From: Spirometra erinaceieuropaei
Lineage: Eukaryota > Platyhelminthes > Cestoda > Diphyllobothriidea > Diphyllobothriidae
Assembly (NCBI GenBank): GCA_902702965.1
Contig: CACRXP010000302.1
Coordinates: 238,699-302,698 of the forward strand
DNA length: 64,000 nucleotides
Direction: 5' to 3'
Below, one piece after another: positions 23,885 through 37,850 of the stretch (positions are counted from its first letter, which is position 1; the number at the start of each line of letters is the position of its first letter). The position numbers and the translations under genes are program-made. The notes under the pieces are model-generated. The model had not been told where the DNA came from. It saw only the letters and a list, made by a program, of their open reading frames with translations, and searched no databases.

Positions 23885-24085
23885 GATATTACCGACAAAG
23901 ACAAGGGAGACTGGAATGGCCATTTCTGGCTTATTAGCCGTCGTCAGCCAGCCATACCCAAGCCCGAAGTGTGGAACACCCGAGCCTCGAACTCGCGACC
24001 TGTTGGTTTAGAAGTCAACGCCTCTACTCACCGGGCCACGAGCCCGTTGCCCTGTCGGTTTTCGATCGGGAATATACAATGGTAG
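23885..24085 (-). mobile_element. SINE-like repeat with tRNA-like head and hammerhead-like tail
   Basis: On the minus strand a tRNA-like head lies at 24,050-23,978, with GTGGCCCGGTGAGTAGAGGC as a D-arm/A-box-like part and GCGAGTTCGAGGCTCGG as a T-arm/B-box-like part. It is followed by a tail with CTGACGACGGCTAATAAGCC, AGAAATGGCCATTCCAGTC and an end at CTTTGTCGGTAAT. Inserted between the PLE coding end and its terminal repeat. Confidence 0.65.
23909..23953 (-). ncRNA. Hammerhead-like ribozyme motif in SINE tail
   Basis: Minus-strand order: GGCTGG, CTGACGA, stem II GGCT-AATA-AGCC, GAA, then the palindrome ATGGCCAT (stem III without loop, possible as a dimer), T, CCAGTC. CCAGTC pairs with GGCTGG over six positions (one G-U). 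Core bases CUGANGA and GAAA are intact and the cleavage triplet would be AUU. The base pair closing stem II at the core is C-A, a weakness. Confidence 0.5.
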
Positions 24086-24139
24086 GGGGCGCTCACCGGC
24101 CATCATGCAATTATCGCACCAGCGGGCAACAATCCTTGA

Positions 24140-24340
24140 TGAAGACGAGCGCGGTTAACTGCTATAGGTATGCGGTAGCATAGCGTCTGCATCCTATAAA
24201 TACTGCAACTTCCTGTGCACGAGTCACTGATGATGGATTCAAGTGAGAATCCGAAACGTCAGGCGAATAAAGCCCTCTTTCTTCTGATCAACTAATTCCT
24301 GGAACTCGCATCTTCGCTTGCATTGGCGATATTGGAGCTA
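24140..24340 (+). mobile_element. PLE terminal repeat, plus copy
   Basis: Contains the shared order GCGGTAGCATAG, ATCCTATAAATACTGCAACTT, CACTGATGATGGATTCAAGT, GAATCCGAAACGTCAGGCG and AATAAAGCC. Hammerhead core at 24,227-24,260: CTGATGA, stem II GGATTC/GAATCC, GAAACGTC. The stem I side is decayed. CTATAAATA could be the element's TATA box. Confidence 0.7.
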
Positions 24341-26689
24341 CTTAAGTAGGCATTCTCCGTCAGAAAATTTGGGAAACACCTCATGCAGCAGATGACAATG
24401 TCGTACGGCATGTTTCTTTTTTACCGGGGTGATGCTTTAAAGTCTCATGTTTTGACGGACGCAGTTGTGAAAAACTCGGCAACTTTGATGGGATTCTAAC
24501 GCGCAACAGCAAGCGCAAGTTCTGAGTAAGCCAGCAGTTTCACCGCCTAAGCTACGATGCCCCGACCGGGAACCGTGTGTTGAACCACATTTGGGTCAAG
24601 TTCCGTTTGTCTAAATTTGCATAAAACTGAGGAAAATCCTTCGCTAATTGAGGCCATCCGAATGTTAAGTATTCGACCTCTGAAATGGTCTATACTATCC
24701 AGAGCCAGTAGAATTCATGTAAATAAAACCCAAATCCTTCAAGGTTACCCAAACAACTCCATCCTGGAAAATGGGTGAATTTCAGAATTAATTATTTGCA
24801 CATTTCGTAAAGGAATCCTGCTATCGAGGGCATGCCGACCAATGTGATATGGTTAACTTGTTTTGGCTATAATCTTCATTCGCCCGCGACCACGCATGTT
24901 ACAAATACCCCCGGAATGTTCAAATGAATTAACATTTCCAGTTATGCTTTCGATTTATTAGGGCAGTCGTCGGATTTATAACGTCTCAATATGTTTTGCT
25001 GTCTACGCGCCTACTAAATGTACCAAATCCTAGATTTTATGGAATGTTGCCCGTCTATTTGGAAGTATCGACATTCTGTTCTAGCTGCAAGAATCTATTC
25101 TGAGGCCAGACCAACTGTCACTTCTAAATCTTATTAAGAACAAGTACATTCGACGTCCTAAGAGGTTTCCGTTGAGCGTCAGCATGACAATGTGTCAGAA
25201 CCGTCGTTCACAAATCAGGTCTTGACATATGTACGGTACTGATCGACAGTCTGTCCATTGGTTAAGGTTGCTCGTCAAGCTAAAACTCGATTGAAATTTT
25301 GTTTAAGTGTAAAGTGAAGAAGCCGTTTTTGCAATTTTCCCATTCTCATCGGGAGAAACAATGTTTTCAACGGTTGTGTTTGACCTGAAAGCGTCAAGAC
25401 GCCCAAAGCTTCATTAAACCGGTGTTTGGTCAAGGTTAAATAACCAGTATGCATTAAATGGCGTGACGGATAGAGTAATTAAGAGCAACGGAATTAGTAA
25501 GTAACCCAGCAGATATTCAAGCTCTTCACAATACTGGACAAGCTCTTTTGCCAAATAGGAGAATTTAAACCATGTGCTAGTTAAAATTTCAAATGCCGAT
25601 TTGCGACACCTGTATAAGATGACATGTTCCTTTAAAAGAGAATCAATGAGTTTTGATTTATTCCCAGATACTTCTTATCAGAAACAGTTTCTAAGTGACT
25701 TAAAATAATGATCTGTATCAAGTAAGTGAAACTTCTTGTTTATGTCTCATTCGAAACAATCATTGACGGGCATTTGTAAAGGATAAAACAAGACAAGCTC
25801 GGTAAACTTTGTGGTTTTAAAAAATTATACTTTGTAGACCAAAAGAGACAAAAAATCTGTGGAAGGTAAAAGAATACACAAAAGCACATATTCTCGAGGA
25901 TGAGATTAGTATAATATTTACCAAGGTTCTTCAAAAGATGCAATTAGCTAAAATGCGCAGCGGGAAGAATACTGAAGTCAAAAAAATTTATTATGAGCTA
26001 TAAGAATCTCTGCACGATGGTGCTTAGGCTTTTGATTAGACATCACCGCAGTTATCTCCATAAGAACCGTTTTGAAAAGCCATATTTTCAAACGTTCCTA
26101 TTGGTTTTTCCCTCACGTTTTGATGGCTCAAAATATGCAGTTACAATTTGCACAAAAGGACAAGGTGGTGCATTTGTGCTTCTTAATTTATCAACGTTTT
26201 TATCGCATTTTTGTATCCAAACGAGGCCGACGGTAGTAAATAAAAAGGTTTATCAGTTTTGAATCAATTTTGGATTGTCAAACTTCTCTTTAAAACCCTG
26301 TCATCTTTATGGCATCAGTTAGAGGTTGCATTGTTGCTTATTTAAGTTTAAAAAACGCCATCAACAACATCAGAAAACCCGGGAATGATGCGCTAACAAA
26401 ATAAGCATGCAAGCGTGTCAAACGTTTTTGCAGTTATAAACTCTGTTAAAAAGAAAAAATATGTTTTCGATATAAAATGCGAATTACGCATTATTTAAGA
26501 AAGGCATGCTTTATGCAGATGGAGCAGCAATTGAATTCTCCATAGTTTGGCATAGTTGGGCTGAATTGTGCAGATGCGTTAGGTGTGTTGTTCATGAAAT
26601 GTTAAACAAACTTCTGAAGGTATCTTAAGTAGGTTTTTTGTATTAATTATCGTGCATAACAATCCCAAACAAGTCGGAATGTGTGCTTA

Positions 26690-27310
26690 CGAAGGAGCCA
26701 TTGCCAATAGAAGCGAAGAGACGAGTCCCAGGAAGTAGTCTTGAAGAAGGAGACACGATCGCTGGGACAAGAGCTTTATTAGTCTGACTCTTCGGATTTC
26801 TACTCGAATCCATCATCAAAGACAAAAACGGTTGTCACCGCGTGAGCCGGGAGCTACTGGAATCATGGTTTACTGGCCCCCAGTCCATCAACAAGTGCAA
26901 CGATCTTCCCATTCCATACTCCGTGCTGAAACTTCGCCTAGGCGGAGTAACAAGCCATGCGGGGAGAGCAGAGGTGAACACTTTTCCCAACACCGGGGTC
27001 GGCGCGTCAGATGGTCGAGCAATCATAACGCCAACATCCAACGCACGTGATGAAATTGCAGCAATTAACGACGCGCATGTCGGCCATCAAGCAATGATCA
27101 CACCAAGTTCGACGATCCGGGATGGAGGGGGGAGCTGTGAACGTTCATATGTATGCGGTAGCATGGCTACTGCATCCTATAAATACCGCAGCCCCTTGTG
27201 CAACAACCACTCGTTTCTGCTTTTCTGTCTCTGATGATGGATTCGAGTAGGAATCCGAAGAGTCAGGCTAATAAAGCTCTTGTCCCGGCGATCGTGTCTC
27301 CTTTTTTAAA
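26690..27310. mobile_element. Penelope-like element fragment flanked by inverted terminal repeats
   Basis: A minus terminal repeat (26,690-26,835) is followed by a plus PLE coding tail (26,842-27,100: SRELLESWFTGPQSINKCND, LPIPYSVLKLRLGGVTSHAG, DGRAIITPTSNARDEIAAIN) and a plus terminal repeat (27,130-27,310). Both ribozyme cores carry the same change, GAAGAGTC for GAAACGTC, so the two repeats probably descend from one template. The plus copy keeps CTGATGA with a perfect GGATTC/GAATCC stem. This head-to-head repeat layout is known for PLE insertions. Confidence 0.8.
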
Positions 27311-27849
27311 AAGGAGCCATTCTCTTACTCTATTGGAATCCAATTTCGTCCTCTTCAGACTTTATACTTGAAAAAATAGTATCTTTTGACTATAAAAACC
27401 TGACCCGTGTAAAGTGATGCTTGGTGTAGCCGAAGGTAGCATGTGTGCAATTGCCCGTGACGCAGCTCCTCATTGAATGAAGGGGTTAAGGAAGGCTCAA
27501 TCACATGGCCACCACAATCACCCGGGGAAGTTTTATCACCGTCTGACCAACTTCATAAACAAGTCTATTTAGCCACTCTGTCGATTGAGATGATAAAGAG
27601 GACGCAAGCGGGACTCAAAACACGCTCAGGGAAGCGCGTGTGAACTGATATAACCGCGGGCGGCGCATAAGAAATCCCCCCGAGGCAGCATCCTTCGCTG
27701 AATTAAAATATTACGAAAGAAGCAAACAAGAGATGTATTTAAAGTCAGCCAAATCGCACCTGCTGACATTGTTTTTGGAGGCTAACCAAGTTTGGCTGCG
27801 GAACCAAAACTCCTCCAAATCTTTTCCAATTCCCGATTACTTTTAGCAT

Positions 27850-28412
27850 GCGCAGCTATCCCACTTGTATTTAAGATTTCCAAACTGCAAACTGCATATT
27901 TTCCATGTATGGGAACACATATATTTTATGCAATATTAAGAAGATAATACATGGAGTTAAGAGAATTGTGCAGTGGATTTGATCATATTTTGTATATTAA
28001 AAGTAACACTGCTAAATGTAGATATACTACGATGTGTGAATGAATTTTTCACGATTTTGTAAAATATCATAATTAGAAACCATTTTATAACCAGAGGAAT
28101 CTCTTTCTTCAAGGGTGTAATTTAAAAAGTGCGTTATCTGCTACTAAATAGGGAACAAACAAATGCTTGTGTATGTTTTCTATAAAATTTTTAAGGGCAT
28201 TGAGAATTACCGAGAACATTTATGATACTTAATAAACTCCTTTCCACAGAGTGCAAATTTTGCAGACAGTTCAAAGAGGCCTTTTAAAAGTTGGCATCGT
28301 GAGGTGTCTAAAATATCTTGATAATATGTAGTATGATAATAAAGATTAAAATCGTTCTTAAGCAATCCTTTAAAGTCAAAAACACACCTCGGAATTTCAG
28401 TCAACGTTCGTG
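27850..28412. mobile_element. Foldback element, partial (right part, subfamily A)
   Basis: Internal and right-arm blocks match complete copies: ATTTCCAAACTGCAAACTGC, GTGCAGTGGATTTGATCATATT, TATAAAATTTTTAAGGGCATTGAGAAT, CACAGAGTGCAAATTTTGCAGAC and AGTCAAAAACACACCTCGGAATTTCAGTC. The left arm and both tips are missing. Confidence 0.6.
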
Positions 28413-28864
28413 GGATAAAGCATCCATTGTATTTAAGTAAAAATAGAGTGCAGACAATATTTGAAGACACATTCTGAAAACGCATCCCACACTTTTCGAT
28501 CAGAAAGGATAAACAAAGCTTCCGTCATCTGAAAGATTCTGCATTCAGGTAACCCTCCCAAGCTAGAAAGATAGCAATAATTTTGATGAGTGTTCCATGT
28601 GTTTCTGCGTGCACGGTAGGATAGGCGGCCACGTGGGTGTCCTTCAACGGCATTTGGAACTTAACTGTGCGTAAATAAACCTGAGTGATTACAAGGTGTC
28701 AGTGGGTTGCGTGCGGAGTGGCAGGGTAGCCCATGGTGCCTGGAACGCTCTAGGCACTATGACCGTTCAAAATGTCATGAATTCGTGCCATATTTCGGAC
28801 ATGCACGATCCATAGCGCACCATCCCACTAGTAAGCGCAGTAATAACCGATGATTTTACATCGG

Positions 28865-29834
28865 CGGTAGGTGGGCTAACTCACGAAATGTCAACCGAAA
28901 TTCCAAAGTGCGTTTTCATCGCAAAAATATAAATTAAGTCTGATTGTAAATCTAATCATAGCGCAGCGCAATTCTATAATAAATCATTTACCTCAGTATG
29001 TGGGCTTTCGAAACGACTTCTTTGGGGTTGCGTGCAAAAAGCATGCTCCGTAGACAATGCAACTTAAATAGCACGCGTTTTTCCCATCGTTTTTTGGCGC
29101 CCTTAAAAATTCAGTGGTATTCCATAGAAAACAGCATAAAAATATTCATTTACTTACTCATTTGGGAGAAACTTATATCTTCTTTCATTTTTGTATTCAA
29201 GGAAAGACTATAATAGGGGTTTAAGGAGGTTTCTAACTGTAAGATTTTTTACTATCGTGGAATGGCCGTTCGTAAAACGTCCTACCTCTGCAGTCAACTA
29301 TGTGACTTTCACAGTTAACACTGATAACGTTTGCAAACCCCATATAGTGTTTTTCTTAATTGCTTAGGGATATTTGTAATCTTCCGTACGCGCAAAATAC
29401 ATGGCTTGCTGTTTGGAAATCGTGGATGTAGCGAAAGGTCGGGTTGTTAATTGCTTGGTAAATGGAAGAGCTTTGAAAAGCGAATTATAACCTTCCTTCA
29501 AGTATAAAATCGGAAGGAGACGTCGTTTTTTTACCTAATGAGCAAATAATGAATATCTTTGCGCATAATTTGCGTAAAATGCAATTGACTTTTTACGGGC
29601 GTCGTATATCAATGAGGAAAATGCGTGCTGCTTCAGTATTCCTTTCTACAGAGCGTGGTTTTTTCTTGTAGCCTAAAAGACGTTTGTTCGAAAGCCGGCA
29701 GCTTGAGTTGACGGAATTATTATACAATTATTCCGCACGAGAATTAGTTTTAAAACTCTATTTAATTAATCTTTTCGCAACGAAAACATAATTCGGAATT
29801 TGGGTGGGCATTTCATGCGTCGGCACACCCACTG
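28865..29834. mobile_element. Long-TIR foldback element, subfamily A
   Basis: The left end CGGTAGGTGGGCTAACTCACG mirrors CGTCGGCACACCCACTG at the right. Mirrored internal blocks include ATTAAGTCTGATTGTAAATC on the left and TTTTAAAACTCTATTTAATTAAT on the right. TATATA follows the right end. Length about 970 bp. No transposase. Confidence 0.7.
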
Positions 29835-30273
29835 TATATATATATATTGTAAAGGTATTATACCGTACTCCCGACATACATACTTGCTAAAAGCCCAGAC
29901 ACGTGTTTCGCCGATAGTCTGCCGCTGCGTGACACAGCTGCGAGGGGTTCGGTTCTTCAATGGGACCCCCAGCGTTCTCTAGCGGTTTCTGGTATGTGGA
30001 CTCCAGAGAATAATCAGGTGAATAATTTCAGAAATTAATCAGTACAGGACTTGGAGTTAAATCTCCGGGACATGACTTTTTAGGGTCAGAACCGAAATTT
30101 CAATGAACATTTGAGTCGAAGACAATCAACTACTGTGGAATAACCCCGTAATGCCCATTCATATATATATATATCTACGCACTATCAACGCACTAACGTT
30201 GGAGTTACTTATGCGCTCTGCTTGAGAACAATAAGTCGCGCTCTAAGGCAAAGAAATTTAACAGAATTGACTA

Positions 30274-32194
<1,921 letters not shown>

Positions 32195-32289
32195 CTTTGT
32201 TGTTATACACATCCAGGTAGTTTGGGGCGGAAAACAGGGTGATAAGTGCCGGAAAGCCTGTCTGCTGATTCTTGCGATACATTTTGTAC
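32195..32289 (-). CDS. PPP3C (CNA): Calcineurin A catalytic subunit, exon e (SAPNYLDVY)
   Basis: Minus-strand exon starting after tttcctag with G, which completes the split Gly codon. It then reads [20 protein letters not shown] and [23 protein letters not shown] is an almost invariant calcineurin segment at the end of the phosphatase core. The donor is gtgtga after AAA G (phase 1), and the next exon supplies GT to make Gly. The upstream intron is 7.0 kb. The length, 95 bp, gives 31 complete codons plus two shared codons. Confidence 0.94.
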
Positions 32290-32847
32290 CTAGGAAATAC
32301 AAAAACAACAAGAGCGCCTTTGTGGGAACTACTACAAAGTAGACAAATACAACAGATACTAAGAACGATGTACATTTCTTCTAAGATTAAAGTCGATAGC
32401 CCTCTTATCAGTTAGGTTAGGGCTTTTTGTAATGCTTTAACAAATACAAAACTCGCCTTTTGCGCGTATGATGAGCGTACATTGATTAATTAATAATCGA
32501 GTTGGAAAAACCTCTGCGATGCTCGGCGATTTGTACGTAGGAAATAACGGACTACATTACGGCAACTGGATGGTGTGTTCTTTGAATTGCAGTCGATAAA
32601 TTGTCTGGTGTTGAAAACGACTGTCTACAACTAAACCATATTGTTAAATTCCCGTGTTTGGCCTTTGGTGTTCTTAATTCTTTTAATAAGAGACTGCGTA
32701 TACGTTGCCGTCCCGCAACACTCAGCCAGTATTACGTGGTATTTCAAGATATTCATTACAAACATTTCCCGCCAAATTACGCAAGTTTTTTTTAAATGTT
32801 CTGCTGTTTCCAGATTTTATCCCTCCAGAAATAAGAGATTGAGCTCC

Positions 32848-32883
<36 letters not shown>
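32848..32883. repeat. (GAA/GAG)n microsatellite
   Basis: About 36 bp of GAA and GAG triplets, next to a PLE terminal repeat. The open frame's poly-Glu run is an artefact of this. Confidence 0.9.
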
Positions 32884-32884
<1 letters not shown>

Positions 32885-32889
32885 CAAGG

Positions 32890-33600
32890 AGTAGAACAGA
32901 AAATTCATTGGTCTGACGTTTTAGATTCTCACTCGATCCCATCACCAGGGACGATCCATGATGGTAGTCGAGGCACAAAGATTGCGGTATTTGCAGTACG
33001 TAGTTATCATGGGATCACATGCCCACTATTATTAACGTCTATCGCGATCACCGCTGAAGGTGAGACGATGATGATTCATCATTCCGTGTCCGAGTCGTCA
33101 ATGGTCGCAATTTTATCATCGATGTTGGATGTTGGCATGATGAGAACTTGGCCATTTGAATGATTGGAACTGTTACTCGCCTGCGCCCTACCCAGGTGAC
33201 TGGTTCCCCTGCGTAGGAAATGTCTCAGCACCGAATATGGTATCGGGAGGTCCTTGCGGGCCCGAGGACCATGATTCGAGCAGCTCCTGGTTCCCGCGGT
33301 TTTCATCTCTTGGGAGGATTTCGGCACCTTGAAAGCTGAAAATATGATCGGGCACCGCTGAATGAGCCGCCACTTGGGGGCTGGCGTCTTTCTTCCCCAC
33401 CGCTGCTGCGTGCTCAGCCATCCGCGTTCTTACAAATCTCCCGATTTCTTTGACGTAGTATCTCTGTAAGCAACTGCACCAGACCTGGTAAACGATGATT
33501 CCAGTAGTTCTTAGAGACCTTTCCCAGATGCCAACATATACTTGTCCATCTCACATTTCTTTGTCCAGTCGGTAAAATTCCACAAAATCACCCTTTCATA
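32890..33600 (-). mobile_element. Penelope-like element, 3' coding end plus terminal repeat
   Basis: Minus strand coding 33,480-33,079: MAEHAAAVGKKDASPQVAAH, a degenerate SAVPDHIFSFQGAEILPRDE, NRGNQELLESWSSGPQ, then DLPIPYSVLRHFLRR in another frame. It is followed by a terminal repeat (32,895-33,060) with a decayed ribozyme core (GTGATGG...TAAAACGTCAGAC). Upstream of 33,421 the endonuclease continues as VYQVWCSCLQ. At least one frameshift is present. Confidence 0.8.
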
Positions 33601-34864
33601 ATTTTGTTGTTGCGCTGTTCGTCAACGAGACGTGAACTCCTTCGTCGGGTGAGTCTGTGTTCGACACTTGTTTGCAACTGTCATCCCTGCAATCCCACAT
33701 TTGTTAAACTTGACCCATTTTTTGATTGGCATTTAGTACACTCTACTGAAGGCTTCCGATACCTGCTAACGACGCCGTCTTTAGCTCACAAAGAAATGGT
33801 TCTCAAGGAGTCGTTATGATTGCAGAAGTTAAATTTCTAAATGTATTTTGAAGAGCTCTGCCTGTCGGCGTCCTTGCCTACTTCCGGCCCCAGGGGACAT
33901 AGAGAGAGTCCGGCGACTTAAAAGTATAGCATACTGCACATAAATTCTTAATGATCCACTCGACCCAAGTCCAGATTTTCGTAGAGCAAACATTAAGGGA
34001 TGTGCTTGGTAGGTGGGATCAAATCAAAAATAACCGTTGTAGTATCATTTCTCCTCGTTAACTAAAACTTTCAGTTGGAGATTACGGGTGATTATGCAAG
34101 CATGCATATCCTAATCCGAGGAACAAACAAAACATTTTTTGTTTTCTTTGCTGAAATCAAAATGGATAAGTGAAAATGATGCTCATGTGATATGTTGTAC
34201 GTTTATCCTTTCCACACAGAAATCCCATCTTTTACCTACGATGCACTTTCCACAAAAATTAATTTCGGTCTAAATTGCATCGAATCAAACCCGGATGTAT
34301 AGATGCTCACTATAGATTGTCTTTTAGAAGAAGCGATTTTTACAACACGGATGCTTATATGAAATGCATAATCTAGTGATCATATATGACCACTAAAATA
34401 TTTAACATCTCTGAATTTATGACAACCGTGGGGCTTTGAAGTACCTTTGTCAATGAAAACATTTTAGCACATATGTATTTTTAGCTACAATTTTATACAT
34501 TTTGCTCACAAAACCGCACCTATCTAATAGCCGAAACGAAAATTTCCTCCCATACCTTTGTTAGTTAAAAAAATATTTAGATCCAAAAACCGGAACTCGA
34601 TTTAGGATTATGTGTCAAGCGCTGGAATCACATGGTCAATAGTCGGGAACATAATGCCATGAGGCAAAATCGTCCACGTAGAAAATCGCGCCATAAATTA
34701 TGGTTTATGAACCCTAATTAAGCTATATTTCAAGTCTTAGAAATATGCGCCGTCGCTTGGTAATATATATCGAACTTTTAATTAGGAGTAAACTAAGGTG
34801 GGTAAGGATCGGATGAAAGACCCCAAGCAGCTGTGGCATGCAAAGAGTATCTTATACGCTTATT

Positions 34865-34994
34865 TAAGTTGGTTTAGTCCGATACGATTATTTCGGTTTG
34901 GTGTTTCATCATACAAGGTTGGGTCGTCTGTTGTAGACGGTCTGGTGCATTTTCTGCAATGGCATCAGCTCAGAGAGCTGGCTAAACCAACTTA
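34865..34994. mobile_element. Small 130-bp TIR element
   Basis: Perfect 13-bp terminal inverted repeats, TAAGTTGGTTTAG at the left and CTAAACCAACTTA at the right. Nothing coding inside. Probably a small non-autonomous DNA element; no target duplication was confirmed. Confidence 0.5.
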
Positions 34995-35019
34995 GGTACA
35001 TTTGCAGGCCAAAGTGCTC

Positions 35020-35335
35020 AGTTTAACATGCGTAGAGAGGCCGACGGCGTGTCTACTCGGCGAGGAAGAAGACGATTCACCCGACTGACCACCCGACAAA
35101 GGTTCTATCACCCGCCCTCGACGAAGCGGTGACCCACAAAGCACGCAGATAGAACGCCCACCAACCAGGCAGCGAGCGAAGAGAAAAATCGATCAACATG
35201 AGGCCGACCAACGCGACCAGCCACTGCAGATGCGTGGTCGATTAAGTTCATTTTACGCTTTGACAATGGGAAGCCGGCCAGGCTCTTCGAAACGTCAGCA
35301 CCTAAATAAACCCATTCCGGTGCGCTCATCGTTCT
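35020..35335 (+). mobile_element. PLE 3' end with degenerate hammerhead motif (another family)
   Basis: The 3' part reads TTTGACAATGGGAAGCC, GGCCA, GGCTCTTC, GAAACGTCAGCACC, then TAAATAAACCC. GGGAAGCC and GGCTCTTC form stem II and GAAACGTC is intact, but CTGACGA is altered to TTGACAA. Upstream CG-rich sequence could be the end of a PLE frame, without a clear motif. Confidence 0.45.
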
Positions 35336-36289
35336 TCTGATTAGTCATATATGCCGACAGTCTGGGGCTTAGGCTGATAAAGTTTCACGATCCCATGATT
35401 CTACTCTCTGCACATGGACTTGAAAGTGGCCATTGTTTCAAAGGCAACAGCAAAGACGTCATCCTCGCTGCCAGCAAAAGGCGGACCGCAGAACTCCTCG
35501 AGGTTTCATATTTCAACACGAGCAATAGCAATTGATGCTTCTTCGTCTTGGAAGACTACTGACTTCCTCCGACCATCTTGAAGTAACGACGGTCGCTTTA
35601 TATTGCGATTGACATACAGGGTGTGAACTGTCGTTACTTTAAGTAGCACGCTTATTCGAGACATACGGAGTTTTTTCCAGAGTGGAATAGATCTTGAACA
35701 TCAATGCCAGAGAGGATCAGAACAGGTATAACTAAAAGATGACGTACTCTCACATCCAGGAAATGTCTTATATTGTTGAAGGTTTCAGACCGAGGTATCA
35801 TGCCTATGCCATCTTCAACATGAAAGAACACTAACAAAAGTGTACTTAAACTGGGGAAGCTAGTTTTGCACCCAAGACAATAAGGCAACCGACAGTCAGC
35901 TGATATGGCTTTGAGATTTTCTTGAGAAGGACTGGTACGCTACACAAGCAATAATACAGGGAGCACGCACAATGCGCTAATAAGGCATCTAAACGCCTTT
36001 CATGGCTTTGATCGTGTGCGCAAATTAGCAGCAGAAGCCCTGCCCTGCAATTTGTTGGCAGATATTATGAGTATTAATACGATAAATTTCTTGTACATTA
36101 TTAATGACAGAACAGTGCCTCTGCATGGCCATTGTAAAATAAAACGGCAAACTCATCATTAAAAAGTATCAGTACATCCCCTGTAAGAGCGTTTTTAGAG
36201 GGCGAGTGTCAATTTTCTCTTCATGGATAGTGAGGGGGCTACAAAGTAATTTGTTAGTCACACTCAAAATGCCGTAAAGTAAAACATTT

Positions 36290-36645
36290 TGTGTATGAAG
36301 TCGATAAGAAGGCGCTTTTTACTCTCTACCGAATGTAGTAATCCGCAAGCATAGTGTTGGAGGACTGTCACGGTAAGAAACATCTGGGGTTGTTTGTCAA
36401 ATCTGGTATAGTTGCGGACAAATCAACTATATCGAAAAAAACCGGAAGACAGCTACAAACGCGAATGGCTGAACACGCCGCAGCAGTGCGGCGGAATGAC
36501 GCCAGCTTTCAAGTTGCGGCTCATTCGACGAGATCAGGCCGCACATTCAAATTCTACGAGGTTGAAGTTCTCGCTAGAAATGACAACCGCGTGAGCCGTG
36601 AGCCGCGAGCTCCATGTTCTGTTTTTAAAGAGCATCTTTATTAAT
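36290..36645 (+). mobile_element. Penelope-like element, endonuclease fragment
   Basis: Plus strand: TGRQLQTRMAEHAAAVRRND, ASFQVAAHSTRSGRTFKFYE and VEVLARNDNRVSREP, the second half of the GIY-YIG region of the main PLE family. A frameshift sits at SKKTGRQ. Upstream 36,290-36,420 matches the minus strand of 12,730-12,870, so both copies extend to a similar 5' region. Confidence 0.8.
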
Positions 36646-36904
36646 ATGTCAGCTTTCTTGAGATCGGAGGTCAGGTGGCTGACGCTTTATAAAATATAAT
36701 AAGTTTCGTCCGGTATTTCATTTATATTTATAGATTTTATGATTTTTTTCGGAAAAGACAATGAGTTTATTACACTCGGTTCCTATTTTTAAATTCTCAA
36801 AAGACGGTGGTGGTGGTACGCCCAGGTGCGGGTTTTCGCCGTGCTATCTACCTGCGTCCTCACCCGGTCTTTTTGACTCCGATTTGACATCAGAGCCAGG
36901 TGGG

Positions 36905-36938
36905 GAGGAGGAGGAGGAGGAGGAGGAGGAGGAGGAGA
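36905..36938. repeat. (GAG)n microsatellite
   Basis: About eleven GAG triplets. No coding significance. Confidence 0.9.
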
Positions 36939-37787
36939 GGGTGCCGTAGATGCCGTGCAAGTCTGCTCTCACCATAAATCAATTCACACTCGCGTCACCA
37001 TTCTTCATCACATCCCGCCGCAAAGCGCATCATCGAGATCGACGGTCAAACAATCGGTTCTCTCATTAGTCTGCAAACAGGTGGTTATTCTGAGTGCTAT
37101 CCAAATAGAGAATATACGGTGTCCTGCTGTTAGGAACCACCTAGCCTACTATTCTGACAGTCATTCTGGACGAGCAAGACCAAGTGTTGACTTGTTTACG
37201 CTCGGTAAGTATCGCCATAAAAGGCAATGGGTTTCTGTTAGACATACTAGGCTGTTGATATCACTTCGTTTATGAGACACCAGATGGTTACTCCCATAAT
37301 ATAAAATGACTTCAGCATACGTTTTTTATGATAAACAGGGGGTTTCAAATGATTCATTTGCTCGTCATCATGCAAGCAAATCCCGAAATTGAGGCTCGAC
37401 ATTAATTTATATCTCGAGCATAAACTGGATTTCGGAAACTGTAGAATTAGCTTTTTATGGAGCGCATGGGGCTGATCTCTACAAACAATGGAAATATGGG
37501 TTAGAAGACGGAGATGGTGCTGGTTTTGACGCGGGCACAGCCTTTTTCGATTGTCCACAGTGATTTGTTTTCCAGACCTAAGACCTACCAGTTTAGCGAG
37601 GGAAGTTGGGTAAAAAGTCGTCTTATGGGTTTGTAAAAGTCTATCAGCGTGTTGTTTTACTGGCTTTATAAAAATGCACGTAGGCAGAAAGTTACTTTCA
37701 GGTATCCTTATTACATAGTGCGATTAGTTGTGACTCATTTCACACGAAAGATTCACGTTTCCTTAGAGGGATTTACAGTTACGCTAT

Positions 37788-37850
37788 TCTGACGATGGAA
37801 ACGAGGAAGTTTCCGAAACGTCAGTTCGAATACCATATGGTCCATGAATT
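37788..37850 (+). ncRNA. Solitary hammerhead-like motif
   Basis: Plus strand: CTGACGA, T, stem II GGAAAC-GAGGAA-GTTTCC (six perfect pairs), GAAACGTC, AGTTCGAATA. It is the best-preserved stem II and core of this type in the window, but stem I is short. Probably the end of a PLE whose coding part is gone, because the GAAACGTC arrangement matches the terminal repeats. Confidence 0.5.

Noticed and set aside
24000..24050. Independent tRNA-Arg gene (minus)
   Set aside because: D- and T-arm-like parts exist, but the acceptor and anticodon stems do not close and the sequence is part of a repeat; treated as a SINE head.
32641..32916. Open frame ending in a poly-Glu run
   Set aside because: The Glu run is a GAA/GAG microsatellite; no protein support.
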